Source of the DNA: DASXQK01 sp963724385
GTDB lineage: Bacteria; Pseudomonadota; Alphaproteobacteria; Dongiales; Dongiaceae
Assembly (NCBI GenBank): GCA_963724385.1
Contig: CAVRUJ010000002.1
Coordinates: 310,001-374,000 of the forward strand
Reading direction: 5' to 3'
Length of the DNA: 64,000 nt
Shown here in pieces: positions 17,471 through 26,088 of this stretch. Each line of letters starts with the position of its first letter. Position 1 is the first letter of the stretch. The notes beneath the pieces are model-generated. The model was given only the letters and a program-made list of their open reading frames with translations, was not told the origin of the DNA and searched no databases. The position numbers and the translations under genes are program-made.

Positions 17471-19060
17471 ATGGACACCAAGAATAAGCCCGAGGAATAC
17501 GCGGGCTCGCACGAAGACACCAAACAGCTGCACAGCATGGGCTACGCCCAGGAGCTGTCGCGCCGGATGAGCGGCTTCTCGAACTTCGCCATCTCATTTT
17601 CGATCATCTGCATCCTGGCCGGCGGCATCACCTCCTTCCAGGCTGCCTTCAGCGGCGCGGGCGGTGCCGGCATCGGCATCGGGTGGCCGCTGTCTTGCGC
17701 CTTTTCGCTGATTGTCGCCGCCGCCATGGGGCAGATCGGTTCAGCCTATCCGACGGCGGGCGGCCTCTACCACTGGTCCTCGATTCTGGGCGGACGCGGG
17801 TGGGGCTGGGCGACCGCTTGGTTCAACATGCTGGGCCTGATCTTCGTCGTTTCGTCGGTCAACGTCGGCGTCTGGTACCTGTTCGCGAACATGATCGGTG
17901 CGAACTACCTCGGGATGAACGTCAATGCGGTCATCCCCGACTCGACCAAATCGATGGCGGACCAATTGGCCACCTCGGCTTATTGGATCCAGGCCGGCGC
18001 CGTGGCGGTCATGCTCATTACCCAGGGACTGTTCAACCACATCGGCATCCGCGCCACGACGATCCTGACGGACTTCAGCGGCTACCTGATCTTCGTTGTC
18101 GCGATCATCCTGACCATCGCCATGCTGGCCTACGCGCCGCATATCGACATCTCCCGCCTCTTCACCTTCACCAACTATACGGGCGATGCTGGCGGCGGCG
18201 TCTGGCCGCAAAGCAACAGCCTGCTGGTGGCGTTCTTGCTGGGTCTGCTTTTGCCGGCCTATACGGTGACGGGCTTCGACGCCTCGGCCCACACCTCCGA
18301 GGAGACACGTTCGGCCGCCACCAACGTGCCCAAGGGCATGATCCGCTCGGTCTGGTGGTCGTTCTTCTTCGGCTACCTCATGATCTGCTCCTTCGTACTG
18401 GCCATGCCGAGCGTCGCCGACGGCGCCAAGCAGGGCGGCAACGTCATCTATTGGCTCATGGGCGGCTTGGCGATCCCGGGTGCGCTCAAGGCCCTGCTCT
18501 ACATCGGCATCGTGCTCTCGAATTACCTTTGCGCATTGGCTGGCATGACCTCGCTGTCCCGCATGATCTTTGCCTTCGCTCGTGACGGCGGGTTCCCGGC
18601 TTCGAAGTTCCTGCGCCATGTCAGCCCGTCGCACCGCACGCCGGTGAATGCGATCTGGATCGGCACAATCCTTGCGTTCCTGTCGACCCTGTACACGCCT
18701 GCCTTCCTTACCTTGGCTTCCGGTTGTGCCATCTTCCTCTATCTCTCTTACGTGATGCCGATCGGCGCGGGCCTGCTGGCTGAAGGCAAGACGTGGACGC
18801 AGAAAGGTCCGTTCCAACTGGGCGGCTTCTCCAAGCTCTTCGCCGTCATCTCGATCTTGGGCGCCTTGCTCCTCTTCTGGATCGGCGTTCAACCGCCCAA
18901 CGATGCCCTTATCCAGTACACCGGAGGCCTGCTGGTGATCATGGCAGTGCTCTGGTTCGGCATCGCGCGCAGGCACTTCCCCGGCCCGCCTGTGGGCGAG
19001 GAGATCGCCAAGCGTCAGGCTGCAATCGTTGCCGCGGAGAAGGCGGTCGGCGAAGCCTGA
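17471..19060 (+). CDS. APC-family amino acid/amine permease
   Basis: Inner-membrane permease of 529 residues with about twelve helices. The N-terminal motif GYAQELSRRMSGFSNFAISFSIICILAGGI is split over the first helix and is typical of GABA/amine-type APC transporters, as are SAYPTAGGLYHW and GFDASAHTSEET. ATG 17471 is preceded by CAGGGGGA; the in-frame upstream stretch lacks family similarity. It is the first gene of the cluster running to 27273 and is separated from the glutamine synthetase-like gene by a terminator. An amine or amino-alcohol substrate is inferred from the downstream enzymes. Confidence 0.9.
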   Translation: MDTKNKPEEYAGSHEDTKQLHSMGYAQELSRRMSGFSNFAISFSIICILAGGITSFQAAFSGAGGAGIGIGWPLSCAFSLIVAAAMGQIGSAYPTAGGLYHWSSILGGRGWGWATAWFNMLGLIFVVSSVNVGVWYLFANMIGANYLGMNVNAVIPDSTKSMADQLATSAYWIQAGAVAVMLITQGLFNHIGIRATTILTDFSGYLIFVVAIILTIAMLAYAPHIDISRLFTFTNYTGDAGGGVWPQSNSLLVAFLLGLLLPAYTVTGFDASAHTSEETRSAATNVPKGMIRSVWWSFFFGYLMICSFVLAMPSVADGAKQGGNVIYWLMGGLAIPGALKALLYIGIVLSNYLCALAGMTSLSRMIFAFARDGGFPASKFLRHVSPSHRTPVNAIWIGTILAFLSTLYTPAFLTLASGCAIFLYLSYVMPIGAGLLAEGKTWTQKGPFQLGGFSKLFAVISILGALLLFWIGVQPPNDALIQYTGGLLVIMAVLWFGIARRHFPGPPVGEEIAKRQAAIVAAEKAVGEA

Positions 19061-19082
19061 AGACGTTGCTTTCGTTCGAACG

Positions 19083-19112
19083 GGAAAGGGCGCTTCGGCG
19101 CCCTTTCCTTTT
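19083..19112 (+). terminator. rho-independent terminator with UUCG tetraloop
   Basis: An 11-base perfect stem (GGAAAGGGCGC at 19083-19093 with its complement at 19098-19108) is closed by C(TTCG)G and followed by TTTT. It lies 23 bases after the permease stop and 84 bases before the glutamine synthetase-like start, so it should end or attenuate the permease transcript. Confidence 0.88.
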
Positions 19113-19195
19113 GCCTGACCACGGCCCTGCGCCGGTTTGACACTGCGCGCGAGGCCGGGGCAAAGTGCCCATCTCGCCAAACAGGGGAAGCAAGT

Positions 19196-20569
19196 ATGCC
19201 TTTGAAGCCTGAGAACGTCCGCGACGCCGCCGATGCAAGGCGCATCGTGGAAGAGCGCGGCATCACCCACGTGAAAGTCGGCCTGTTCGACGCTGACGGC
19301 GTGCTGCGCGGCAAATACGTCTCCAAGGCGAAATTCTTCTCCGCGCTCGAAAGCGGCATCGGGTTTTGCGACGTGGTGCTGGGCTGGGATTCCAACGACC
19401 AGCTCTACGACAACGTCGCCTTCACCGGCTGGCACACGGCCTATCCCGACGCGCCGGTGCGCGTCGTGCCCAATACTTGCCGGGAGCTGCCGTTCGAGGA
19501 GAACACGCTTTTCTTCCTGCTCGAATTCTCTGGCCATGCCGAGCCGATCTGCCCGCGCGGCCTGCTCCGGCGCGTGCTGGCCAAGGCCGAGAAGATGGGC
19601 CTCGCCGCCAGCGCCGCCCTCGAATACGAGTTCTTCCTGTTCGACGAGACGCCCGAGAGCGTGCGCGAGAAGGGCTACAAGAACCTCACCAACATGACGC
19701 CCGGCTTCTTCGGCTATTCGGGCCTGCGCAGCTCGGTCTGGGCCGAGCTCTATCACGAGATCCTGAGCAGCTTCGAGACCATGCGCATCCCGATCGAGGG
19801 CCTCCACACCGAGACCGGGCCAGGGGTGCTCGAGGCGGCGCTCTACTACGACCAGGCGCTGGAAGCGGCCGACAAGGCGGCGCTGTTCAAGACCTTCATG
19901 AAGGTGATCGCCCAGCGCCGGGGCCTGATGGCCACGTTCATGGCCAAATGGTCCAACAGCTATCCGGGCCAGAGCGGCCACATCCACATCTCGCTCAAGG
20001 GCAAGGACGGGAAAGCGGCCTTCCACGACGCCAAGGGCCCGCACGGCATGAGCAAGCTGATGCAGCATTTCGTCGCCGGCCAGCAGGCCCTGATGCCGGA
20101 AATCCTGGGCATGATCGCCCAGACGGTGAACAGCTACTCTCGCCTGATCCCGGGATTCTGGGCCCCCACCAACGCCACCTGGGGCGTGGAGAACCGGACC
20201 TGTGCGCTTCGGGTGATCCCCGGTGCGGCCAAGTCCCAGCGCGTCGAGTATCGGATCGCCGCCGCCGATGCCAATCCCTATATCGCGCTCGCCGCCGCCA
20301 TCGGCACCGGGCTCTACGGCATCGAGCACAAGCTGGAACTGGGCGCCCCGATCGAGGGCAACGCCTACGAAAAGAAGCTTCCGGCCAAGTCAGCGCTACC
20401 CCAGACCCTGATGGAAGCGGCCGACCGGCTGAAGAAGTCGAAGGCGGCGCGCGAACTCTTCGGCGATGACTTCGTCGAGCATTACGCCGCAAGCCGCGAG
20501 TGGGAGGAGCGCGAGTTCCGCAAGCACATCACCGACTGGGAGCTTGCCCGCTACTTTGAGATCATCTGA
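19196..20569 (+). CDS. glutamine synthetase family protein (gamma-glutamyl-amide synthetase type)
   Basis: 457-residue cytosolic ATP-dependent ligase. Active-site motifs EYEFFLF, EGLHTETGPGVLE, GHIHISLKG, NRTCALRV and YRIAAADANPYIALAA place it in the GlnA/PuuA family. It is closer to PuuA-type enzymes, which join glutamate to an amine, than to the housekeeping enzyme: it lacks the adenylylation-site region of GlnA. The following aldehyde dehydrogenase is the usual partner in gamma-glutamyl pathways. No gamma-glutamyl hydrolase is in the cluster. The amine acceptor is unknown. Confidence 0.88.
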   Translation: MPLKPENVRDAADARRIVEERGITHVKVGLFDADGVLRGKYVSKAKFFSALESGIGFCDVVLGWDSNDQLYDNVAFTGWHTAYPDAPVRVVPNTCRELPFEENTLFFLLEFSGHAEPICPRGLLRRVLAKAEKMGLAASAALEYEFFLFDETPESVREKGYKNLTNMTPGFFGYSGLRSSVWAELYHEILSSFETMRIPIEGLHTETGPGVLEAALYYDQALEAADKAALFKTFMKVIAQRRGLMATFMAKWSNSYPGQSGHIHISLKGKDGKAAFHDAKGPHGMSKLMQHFVAGQQALMPEILGMIAQTVNSYSRLIPGFWAPTNATWGVENRTCALRVIPGAAKSQRVEYRIAAADANPYIALAAAIGTGLYGIEHKLELGAPIEGNAYEKKLPAKSALPQTLMEAADRLKKSKAARELFGDDFVEHYAASREWEEREFRKHITDWELARYFEII

Positions 20570-20586
20570 GAACGAGCGAGAACGCC

Positions 20587-21978
20587 ATGGGCGCCATGCA
20601 GAAGACCATCACCCCGATCGACGGCAGCCTTTACGTCGAGCGGCCCTACAACAGCGCAGCCGAGATCGCCGCCGCGCTGGCCGGCGCGATCGCCGCCCAG
20701 AAGGCCTGGCGCCGCGTCCCCGTCGCCGAACGCGGCCGGATGCTGGGCAAGGCGGTGGACGCCTTCGTCGGCAAGAAGTCGGCCATCGCCGAGGAGATCA
20801 CCCGCCAGATCGGCCGGCCTCTCAGCCAGTCGCCAGGCGAGGTGCGCGGCTTCGAGGAACGGGCGCGCTACATGATCGAGATCGCGCCCAAGGCGCTGGC
20901 CGACATCGACGTGGGCGCCAAGCAGGGTTTCACCCGCTTTATCCGGCGCGATCCGGTGGGCGTCGTCTTCGTGGTGGCGCCCTGGAACTTCCCCTACCTG
21001 ACGGCGGTCAACGCCGTGGTTCCAGCCTTGATGGCGGGCAATGCGGTGCTGCTGAAGCATTCGGCCCAGACGCCGCTCTGCGCCGAACGCTTCGCCGAAG
21101 CCTTCAAGGCCGCGGGCCTGCCCAAGGGCCTGTTCCATCATCTGGTGCTGACCCATGACGACACTTCGAAGCTGATCGGCACCGCGGGCGTGGACTATGT
21201 CGCCTTCACCGGCTCGGTTCCCGGCGGCCATGCCGTGGTCGAGGCGGCTTCCAAGCGCTTCATCGGCCTCGGGCTCGAGCTCGGCGGTTGCGATCCCGCC
21301 TATGTGCGGGCCGACGCCAATCTCGACCATGCCATCGAGAATCTGGTGGACGGCGCCTTCTTCAATTCCGGCCAATCCTGCTGCGGCATCCAGCGCATCT
21401 ATGTCCACAAGGACGTGGCCAAGCGCTTCGTCGACGGGGCGGTGGCCCTGACCGAGAAATACAAGCTCGGCAACCCGCTGGAAGATGGGATCAACCTCGG
21501 ACCCGTCGTGCGGGCCAAGGCGGCCGACGAGATCCGGGGCCAGATCGCCAAGGCCGCCAAGGCCGGCGCGCGGCCCGCCATCGACGCCAAGAAGTTCAAG
21601 GCCGACAAGCCCGGCACCGCCTATGTGGCGCCCCAGGTGCTGCTCGACCTCGACCAGAACAATCCCTTCATGAGGGAGGAATGCTTCGGTCCGGTCGTGG
21701 GGATCATGCCGGTCGGCTCCGATGAGGAGGCGATCCGCCTCATGAACGACAATCCCTTCGGGCTCACCGCCGCCATCTGGACCGAGGACGAGAAGGCGGC
21801 GATCCGCATCGGCGATCAGGTCGAAACCGGCACCTGGTTCATGAACCGGTGCGACTACCTCGACCCGGCGCTGGCCTGGGTCGGGGTCAAGGATTCCGGC
21901 CGGGGCTGTACCTTGAGCCAGGTGGGCTACGAGTACCTGACCCGGCCGAAGTCCTTCCACCTGCGCACCAAGACCTGA
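20587..21978 (+). CDS. NAD(P)-dependent aldehyde dehydrogenase
   Basis: 463-residue ALDH-superfamily enzyme. Motifs are APWNFPY (cofactor), FTGSVPGG (Rossmann turn), the general base glutamate in LELGG, and the catalytic nucleophile in FFNSGQSCCG (Cys265). ATG 20587 lies 17 bases after the glutamine synthetase-like stop. It probably oxidises an aldehyde formed from a gamma-glutamylated amine or alcohol by enzymes of the same cluster. It could equally act on a free aldehyde. Confidence 0.93.
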   Translation: MGAMQKTITPIDGSLYVERPYNSAAEIAAALAGAIAAQKAWRRVPVAERGRMLGKAVDAFVGKKSAIAEEITRQIGRPLSQSPGEVRGFEERARYMIEIAPKALADIDVGAKQGFTRFIRRDPVGVVFVVAPWNFPYLTAVNAVVPALMAGNAVLLKHSAQTPLCAERFAEAFKAAGLPKGLFHHLVLTHDDTSKLIGTAGVDYVAFTGSVPGGHAVVEAASKRFIGLGLELGGCDPAYVRADANLDHAIENLVDGAFFNSGQSCCGIQRIYVHKDVAKRFVDGAVALTEKYKLGNPLEDGINLGPVVRAKAADEIRGQIAKAAKAGARPAIDAKKFKADKPGTAYVAPQVLLDLDQNNPFMREECFGPVVGIMPVGSDEEAIRLMNDNPFGLTAAIWTEDEKAAIRIGDQVETGTWFMNRCDYLDPALAWVGVKDSGRGCTLSQVGYEYLTRPKSFHLRTKT

Positions 21979-21986
21979 GGGCGGCG

Positions 21987-23384
21987 CTGGCCGGCCCCAC
22001 CAGCGCCGAGGCGAACCGCTTCGATCTCGCCGTCATTGGCGGCGGGGTGGTGGGCTGCGCCCTCTTCCGCCGGTTCTGCCTCAGCGGGCTCAAAGCCGTG
22101 CTGCTGGAGCGCGGCGCCGACATTCTCTCGGGCGCCAGCAAGGGCAACAGCGCCATGCTCCACACCGGCTTCGATGCGCCGCCGGGAAGCCTGGAGCTGG
22201 CCTGCGTCAAGGCCGGCCATGCCGAGTACCTCGCCATCCGGGATTCTCTCGGCCTGCCGCTGTTGGAAACGGGCGGGCTCATGGTCGCCTGGAACGATGA
22301 GGAGCTGGCGCGCCTGCCCGCCGTGGTCGCCCGGGCGCATCAGAATGGCGTCCTCGATGTCGCGCAGGTCGAGGCCGAGGAGGTCCGCCGGCGCGAACCT
22401 CATCTGGCCCCGGATGCCTGCGGCGGCGTCTCGGTACCCCGGGAGCACATCATCGATCCCTGGTCGGCGCCGCTCGCCTATGCGCTTCAGGCCATGGCCC
22501 ATGGCGGAGAAGTCCGCCGGAGCTGCGAGGTCAAGGGCGGCGATTACGCTCACGGCCGATGGCGCCTGGCGACCTCGCAGGGACCCGTGGAAGCCCGCAT
22601 CGTCCTCAACGCGGCGGGGCTCCATGGCGATCTGGTCGAAGCCATCGCCCGGCCGAGCCCCTTTGCGATCCGGCCGCGCAAGGGCCAGTTCGTCGTCTTC
22701 GACAAGCCCGCCGCGCGGCTCATCGCCGCCAGCATCATGCCGGTGCCAAGCGAGCGCACCAAGGGCGTGATGATGGCCCGCACTATTTTCGGCAATCTCC
22801 TTGTCGGGCCAACGGCCGAGGACCAGGACGACCGCGCTCATGCGACGCTGGACCAGGGCCAGCTCGAGGCCCTGATCGCCCGCGGACGACGCATGCTGCC
22901 GGCGCTCGCGGGGCAGAGCGTGAACGCCGCCTATGCCGGCCTCAGGCCGGCAACGGATTCCAAGGACTACGTCATCGAGGCGTTGCCCGAGGCCAACTGG
23001 ATCACCACCGCGGGAATCCGCTCGACCGGGTTGACGGGCGCACTCGGCATTGCCGTCCTTGCGGCGACACTCTTCGAGAATCACTTCGGCGCGCTCAAGG
23101 AGGCGCCTTCGCCTGCCCGGATATCGATGCCCAATCTGGCCGAGCATCTGCCGCGCCCCTGCATGACGGCCGGCTATGGCGAAATGGTTTGCCACTGCGA
23201 GCTGGTGACGCGGAAGGAAATCGAGCAGGCGCTCGAGGGTCCGCTGCCGGCCGAGGATCTCGGCGGCCTGAAGCGCCGGACCCGCGCCATGATGGGCCGC
23301 TGCCAGGGTTTCTATTGCAGCGCCCGGATCGCATCCCTGACCAAGGGCCGGCTCGCCGGATTGCCCGCAGAGGCCGCGCCGTGA
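21987..23384 (+). CDS. GlpA-like FAD-dependent oxidoreductase with C-terminal [2Fe-2S] BFD-like domain
   Basis: DAO-superfamily flavoprotein, about 465 residues: FAD motif AVIGGGVVGCALFRRF near the N-terminus, SKGNSAMLHTGFD near the flavin, GLRPATDSKDY and GIRSTGLTGALGIA at the C-terminal FAD lobe, then a cysteine domain with CHC and CQGFYC that should hold a [2Fe-2S] cluster. It resembles anaerobic glycerol-3-phosphate dehydrogenase subunit A. No ATG, GTG or TTG lies between the ALDH stop and the FAD motif. CTG at 21987 follows GAGGG by five bases and gives a plausible N-terminus. ATG 21849 would overlap the ALDH gene by 130 bases. Confidence 0.85.
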   Translation: MAGPTSAEANRFDLAVIGGGVVGCALFRRFCLSGLKAVLLERGADILSGASKGNSAMLHTGFDAPPGSLELACVKAGHAEYLAIRDSLGLPLLETGGLMVAWNDEELARLPAVVARAHQNGVLDVAQVEAEEVRRREPHLAPDACGGVSVPREHIIDPWSAPLAYALQAMAHGGEVRRSCEVKGGDYAHGRWRLATSQGPVEARIVLNAAGLHGDLVEAIARPSPFAIRPRKGQFVVFDKPAARLIAASIMPVPSERTKGVMMARTIFGNLLVGPTAEDQDDRAHATLDQGQLEALIARGRRMLPALAGQSVNAAYAGLRPATDSKDYVIEALPEANWITTAGIRSTGLTGALGIAVLAATLFENHFGALKEAPSPARISMPNLAEHLPRPCMTAGYGEMVCHCELVTRKEIEQALEGPLPAEDLGGLKRRTRAMMGRCQGFYCSARIASLTKGRLAGLPAEAAP

Positions 23385-24601
23385 GGGCTCACGACGTGGT
23401 CATCCTGGGGGCCGGTCCCGCGGGGCTGGCCGCCGCCGTCAGGCTGGCGGAGCTTGGAATCAAGAACCTCGTGGTGCTGGAACGCGAAGGCGAGCCCGGC
23501 GGCGTGCCGCGCCATTGCGGCCATGTCGCTTTCGGATTGCGCGAATTCCAGCGCCCGCTGAGCGGCCCCGCCTATGCCAGGCGGCTCGCCGGCACTGCGG
23601 CCGGCATCGACATCCGCACCCGGACGACGGTGACGGCGATCGAACCCGGCGGGCGCGTCCATGTCTTCCACCCCGAAAGCGGTCCGGCGATAGTCTCCGG
23701 GCGGGCCGTGCTGCTCGCCTTCGGGGTTCGCGAGACGCCGCGCAGCACGCGTCTCATCAGCGGCGACCGTCCGGCCGGCGTCACCACCACCGGCGCGCTG
23801 CAGCAGTTCGTCTATCTTGCCCGTATCCGCCCGTTCAAGCGCGCGGTCGTCGTCGGCAGCGAGCTGGTCGCCTTTTCAGCCCTCCTCACATTGCGTCATG
23901 GCGGGATCGAAGCGGCGGCGATGATCGAAGAAGGCGCGCGCATCACGGCGCGCCAGCCGAGCGATTGGTTCGCCAGACTAGCAATGGGCGTGCCGGTGCT
24001 GACGAGGACGAAACTCGCGGCCATCCGCGGTCTCGAACGCGTGGAGGCGGTCGAGATCGAACGGGACGGAAGGTGCCAAACCATCGCCTGCGACGGCGTG
24101 GTGTTCACCGGCCGTTTCCGCCCGGAAACCGCGATCCTGGTCGGGAGCCATCTCGTCCTCGACGCAGGCACGGGCGGACCAAGTATCGACCAGCATTGGC
24201 GTTGCAGCGATCCCGCCTTCTTCGCCGCCGGCAATCTCCTGCGCCCGGTCGAGACCGCCGGGGTCGCCTGGGCCGAAGGGAAAGCGGCGGCGGGAGACAT
24301 CGCGGATTTCTTCGCCGGCAAGCTCCCGCCGGCAGTGGCGAGCGTGGCGATCAAGGCCAGCGCACCGCTGAAGTACGTCTACCCTCAGCGCCTGAGCTTC
24401 CCGACGGGCGCGTTATCGCCGCTCCTCTTCAAGGCCCGGACAAGCAGGGCCGCGAAAGGATACATGCGGGTCGTCGCCGACGGCCGCGAGCTGTGGAGCC
24501 GGCGGATGACGATCCTGCCGGAGCGGCGCCTCGCCCTGCCTTTGTCCGGCATACCGCGCGCCGAGGTGGCCAGCCTTTCCGTCGAATTCGAGGAGACCTG
24601 A
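23381..24601 (+). CDS. NAD(P)/FAD-dependent oxidoreductase (HcnA/OoxA-like) with extra C-terminal domain
   Basis: 406-residue pyridine-nucleotide-disulfide-type flavoprotein. It has GAGPAGLAAAVRLAELG near residue 10, the family cysteine/glycine loop GVPRHCGHVAFG, and an internal second dinucleotide fold (AVVVGSELVAFSALLTLRHGG, with the glycine pattern relaxed). After about residue 325 it continues with some 80 residues (from LKYVYPQRLSFP) that I do not recognise. The separate DUF1667 Cys subunit found with glycerol-3-phosphate dehydrogenases of this sort in Thermotoga is not visible. GTG 23381 overlaps the preceding stop, so it is probably a subunit of one complex with the GlpA-like protein. 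Confidence 0.82.
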   Translation: MRAHDVVILGAGPAGLAAAVRLAELGIKNLVVLEREGEPGGVPRHCGHVAFGLREFQRPLSGPAYARRLAGTAAGIDIRTRTTVTAIEPGGRVHVFHPESGPAIVSGRAVLLAFGVRETPRSTRLISGDRPAGVTTTGALQQFVYLARIRPFKRAVVVGSELVAFSALLTLRHGGIEAAAMIEEGARITARQPSDWFARLAMGVPVLTRTKLAAIRGLERVEAVEIERDGRCQTIACDGVVFTGRFRPETAILVGSHLVLDAGTGGPSIDQHWRCSDPAFFAAGNLLRPVETAGVAWAEGKAAAGDIADFFAGKLPPAVASVAIKASAPLKYVYPQRLSFPTGALSPLLFKARTSRAAKGYMRVVADGRELWSRRMTILPERRLALPLSGIPRAEVASLSVEFEET

Positions 24602-24604
24602 GCC

Positions 24605-26032
24605 ATGCCCGCCGTTGCCGCCATCGACCAGGGAACGACCGGCAGCAAGGCCTATCGCCTGTGGCCCGATGGCAGGTTCGAATCCCTGGGCGGTTTCGAG
24701 CATCGCCAGATCTTTCCCCATCCGGGCTGGGTCGAGCATGACGCCAATGAGCTGCTCGACCATTTGAAAAGGCTGATCCAGCGCGTCGGTGATGCTGCGG
24801 CTCTCGGCCTCGACAACCAGGGCGAGACGGTCGTCGCCTGGAATGCCGAGACCGGCGAGCCCTTGGGTAACGCCATCGTCTGGCAGGATGCCCGCACCCA
24901 AGGCGAGATCGAGCGCCTCAAGGCCGACGGCGCCGAGACGCTGACGCTTCAGCGCGCAGGCCTCCCCCTCGATCCCTATTTTTCGGCCAGCAAGCTGCGC
25001 TGGATGATCGACCACCTGCCGGGGGCCAAGCCGCTGCTGGCCAAGGGCAAGCTCAGGCTCGGCACCAGCGACAGCTTCTTCCTCGATCGGCTGACAGGCG
25101 CCTACGCCACCGATCCCACCACGGCTTCGCGCAGCAGCCTGATGAATCTCGAGACCTGCCAGTGGGACCTGGAGCTGTGCCGCCTGTTCGGGATCCCGAT
25201 GGAGGCGCTGGCCGAGATCCGCCCGACCGCTGGGAGTTTCGGCGCCTGCGGCAGACTGCCGGTCACCGCCAGCCTGGTCGACCAGCAGGCTGCCCTGTTC
25301 GGGCACGGCTGTCGGCGATCCGGTCAGGCCAAGATCACCTTCGGCACCGGCGCCTTCGCCTTGGCCGTTTCCGATCACGTCGTTCCGACCGAGACCGCGG
25401 CCGGCATGAACCGCAGCATCGCCTGGCAGTTCACCGGCGCGCCGCCGGCCTATGCGCTAGAGGCCGGCATCTATAACGCCGCCTCCGCGGTCAACTGGGC
25501 GCGCGGGCTCGGCCTGTTCGCGAATTTCGCCGAGATCGACGGCTTCGCTGGCGAACCCGCCATCGAGCGGGGCCTTGTCTTCGTGCCCGCGCTCTCGGGC
25601 CTCGCGGCACCCTATTGGGACCGCAATGCCGCCGGGCTGTGGCTCGGCATGGGCCTGGAAACCACGAAGACCGACATGATGCAGGCGCTGCTCGAAGGCA
25701 TCGCCCTTCTGGCGGCCGAGCTCGTCGGCGCCATGGACCGCGCCACGCCGTTGGCAGGCGCCGTCTCCATCGACGGCGGGCTCTCCAACAACGGCTATTT
25801 CTGCGACTTCCTGGCCGATGCGCTTGGCCGGCCCGTCGTGGTGCCGAGTGTCGCCGACCTGACCGGCCTCGGTTGCGCCCAGATGGCCATGATCGGCGCC
25901 GGGCTCGCCACACCCGAGAGCCTGCCGCCCGCGCCTACGCCACGGCGTCTCGCCCAGCCCCGCCGGCCGCTCTCCGAGGCGGCGAGAGGCCGCTTTGCCG
26001 CAGCCGTCCAGCGCTGCCGCAACTGGCGATGA
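24605..26032 (+). CDS. FGGY-family carbohydrate kinase, glycerol kinase-like
   Basis: 475-residue ATP-dependent kinase. The N-terminal phosphate loop AAIDQGTTGSKAYRL, the substrate-side motifs NAIVWQDART and ITFGTGAFAL, and the C-terminal SIDGGLSNNGYFCDFLAD match FGGY kinases closest to GlpK. It differs from canonical GlpK in its first motif (DQGTTGSK instead of DQGTTSSR) and is slightly shorter. ATG 24605 lies three bases after the flavoprotein stop. Phosphorylation of glycerol or a glycerol-like polyol, then oxidation by the adjacent GlpA-like enzyme, is the likely sequence. Confidence 0.87.
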   Translation: MPAVAAIDQGTTGSKAYRLWPDGRFESLGGFEHRQIFPHPGWVEHDANELLDHLKRLIQRVGDAAALGLDNQGETVVAWNAETGEPLGNAIVWQDARTQGEIERLKADGAETLTLQRAGLPLDPYFSASKLRWMIDHLPGAKPLLAKGKLRLGTSDSFFLDRLTGAYATDPTTASRSSLMNLETCQWDLELCRLFGIPMEALAEIRPTAGSFGACGRLPVTASLVDQQAALFGHGCRRSGQAKITFGTGAFALAVSDHVVPTETAAGMNRSIAWQFTGAPPAYALEAGIYNAASAVNWARGLGLFANFAEIDGFAGEPAIERGLVFVPALSGLAAPYWDRNAAGLWLGMGLETTKTDMMQALLEGIALLAAELVGAMDRATPLAGAVSIDGGLSNNGYFCDFLADALGRPVVVPSVADLTGLGCAQMAMIGAGLATPESLPPAPTPRRLAQPRRPLSEAARGRFAAAVQRCRNWR

Positions 26033-26088
26033 CCCAGGTTCCCTGCTAAGAAACCGCAAAAGCAAGCACTGACCCCAAGGATCCCATC

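Noticed and set aside
17741..20329. An 862-codon open frame on the minus strand across the permease and glutamine synthetase-like genes
   Set aside because: It opposes two genes with strong family motifs, has a composition typical of a high-GC antisense frame and no family similarity.
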